Source of the DNA: Dehalococcoidia bacterium | GTDB lineage: Bacteria; Chloroflexota; Dehalococcoidia; JACVQG01 | Length of the DNA stretch: 6,143 bases | Direction of reading: 5' to 3' | Assembly: GCA_015661045.1 (NCBI GenBank) | Contig: JACVQG010000124.1 | Location: 1 to 6,143, forward strand | Shown: positions 5,986-6,143 of the stretch, piece after piece | How the letters are laid out: each line of letters begins with the position of its first letter | Numbering within the stretch: position 1 is the stretch's first letter | Position numbers and translations under genes: made by a program | The notes under the pieces: model-generated | Told to the model about the DNA's origin: nothing | The model's input: only the letters and a program-made list of their open reading frames with translations | Database searches by the model: none

Positions 5986-6143
5986 GTGCAAACAAAGATA
6001 GACCCCATAACCCTGGAAATAGCTATGCACCGTCTCTGGCAAATCACTGAAGAGATGGGTATTACGCTCTCCCGTACCTCGGGCTCCGTCGTAACTATAG
6101 ATTCACGGGACTACATGACAGCCATCTATGATGCCCAGGGGAA
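5986..6143 (+). CDS. hyuB-type hydantoinase B / oxoprolinase beta-like subunit, 3'-truncated by the window edge
   Basis: Only 52 codons are in the window, but they match the HyuB N-terminus: DPITLEIAMHRLWQITEEMG followed by ITLSRTSGS and SRDYMTAIYDAQG, equivalent to the family's DPITLEV...EEMG.TL.RTA...DFS.ALFD..G. HyuB proteins (usually over 500 residues) pair with HyuA in ATP-dependent hydantoinases and in acetone/acetophenone carboxylase-type complexes. The start is taken as GTG 5986; TTG 5983, one codon upstream, is possible. It lies 14 nt after hyuA on the same transcript, so expression should come from the promoter at 3853. Whether hyuB itself is intact cannot be judged here. Confidence 0.85.
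   Translation, partial: MQTKIDPITLEIAMHRLWQITEEMGITLSRTSGSVVTIDSRDYMTAIYDAQG

Overview
This is a bacterial window with moderate GC content. It has purine-rich Shine-Dalgarno sites, ATG and probably GTG starts, and one textbook sigma-70-type promoter. The gene families are CaiB/BaiF CoA-transferase, an oxalyl-CoA-decarboxylase-like ThDP enzyme, an alpha/beta hydrolase, and hydantoinase/acetone-carboxylase-type HyuA and HyuB. Together they suggest an environmental acid- or ketone-catabolising bacterium. Chloroflexota (Dehalococcoidia-like) or Desulfobacterota lineages come to mind, but nothing here fixes the taxon and this is a low-confidence impression.

Layout, all real genes on the + strand: (1) bases 1-1058 are the 3' part of a class III (CaiB/BaiF) CoA-transferase whose N-terminus lies off the left edge. 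(2) Bases 1068-2711 are an intact ThDP-dependent acyl-CoA lyase/decarboxylase, 9 nt downstream and surely co-transcribed. (3) Bases 2712-2874 are intergenic and hold a purine/pyrimidine-rich inverted-repeat element. (4) Bases 2875-3623 are a decayed alpha/beta hydrolase, with an in-frame TAG before the catalytic His and a frameshift near its C-terminus. (5) Bases 3624-3936 are non-coding and carry a perfect TTGACA-17-TATAAT promoter, a 10-bp direct repeat just upstream of the -35 box, and an 11-bp inverted repeat whose right arm covers the -10 box. (6) Bases 3937-5971 are a hyuA gene broken by a small internal deletion that also shifts the frame. (7) From about base 5986 to the right edge is the start of hyuB.

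How they may work together: the first two genes resemble the formyl-CoA transferase/oxalyl-CoA decarboxylase pair. However, the ThDP enzyme lacks the Tyr-Glu active-site pair of true oxalyl-CoA decarboxylase and looks closer to 2-hydroxyacyl-CoA lyases. A speculative scheme is that the CoA-transferase activates a 2-hydroxy acid, the lyase splits it into a carbonyl compound plus formyl-CoA, and a HyuAB ketone-carboxylase-like enzyme handles the carbonyl product. HyuAB has its own promoter, so it is a separate transcription unit, and in this sequence hyuA is broken.

The observations most worth a second look are the internal deletion in hyuA beside a perfect promoter with operator-like repeats, the double lesion in the neighbouring hydrolase, and the non-canonical active site of the ThDP enzyme. 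I found no RNA genes, CRISPR array, insertion sequence or obviously new defence-type system.
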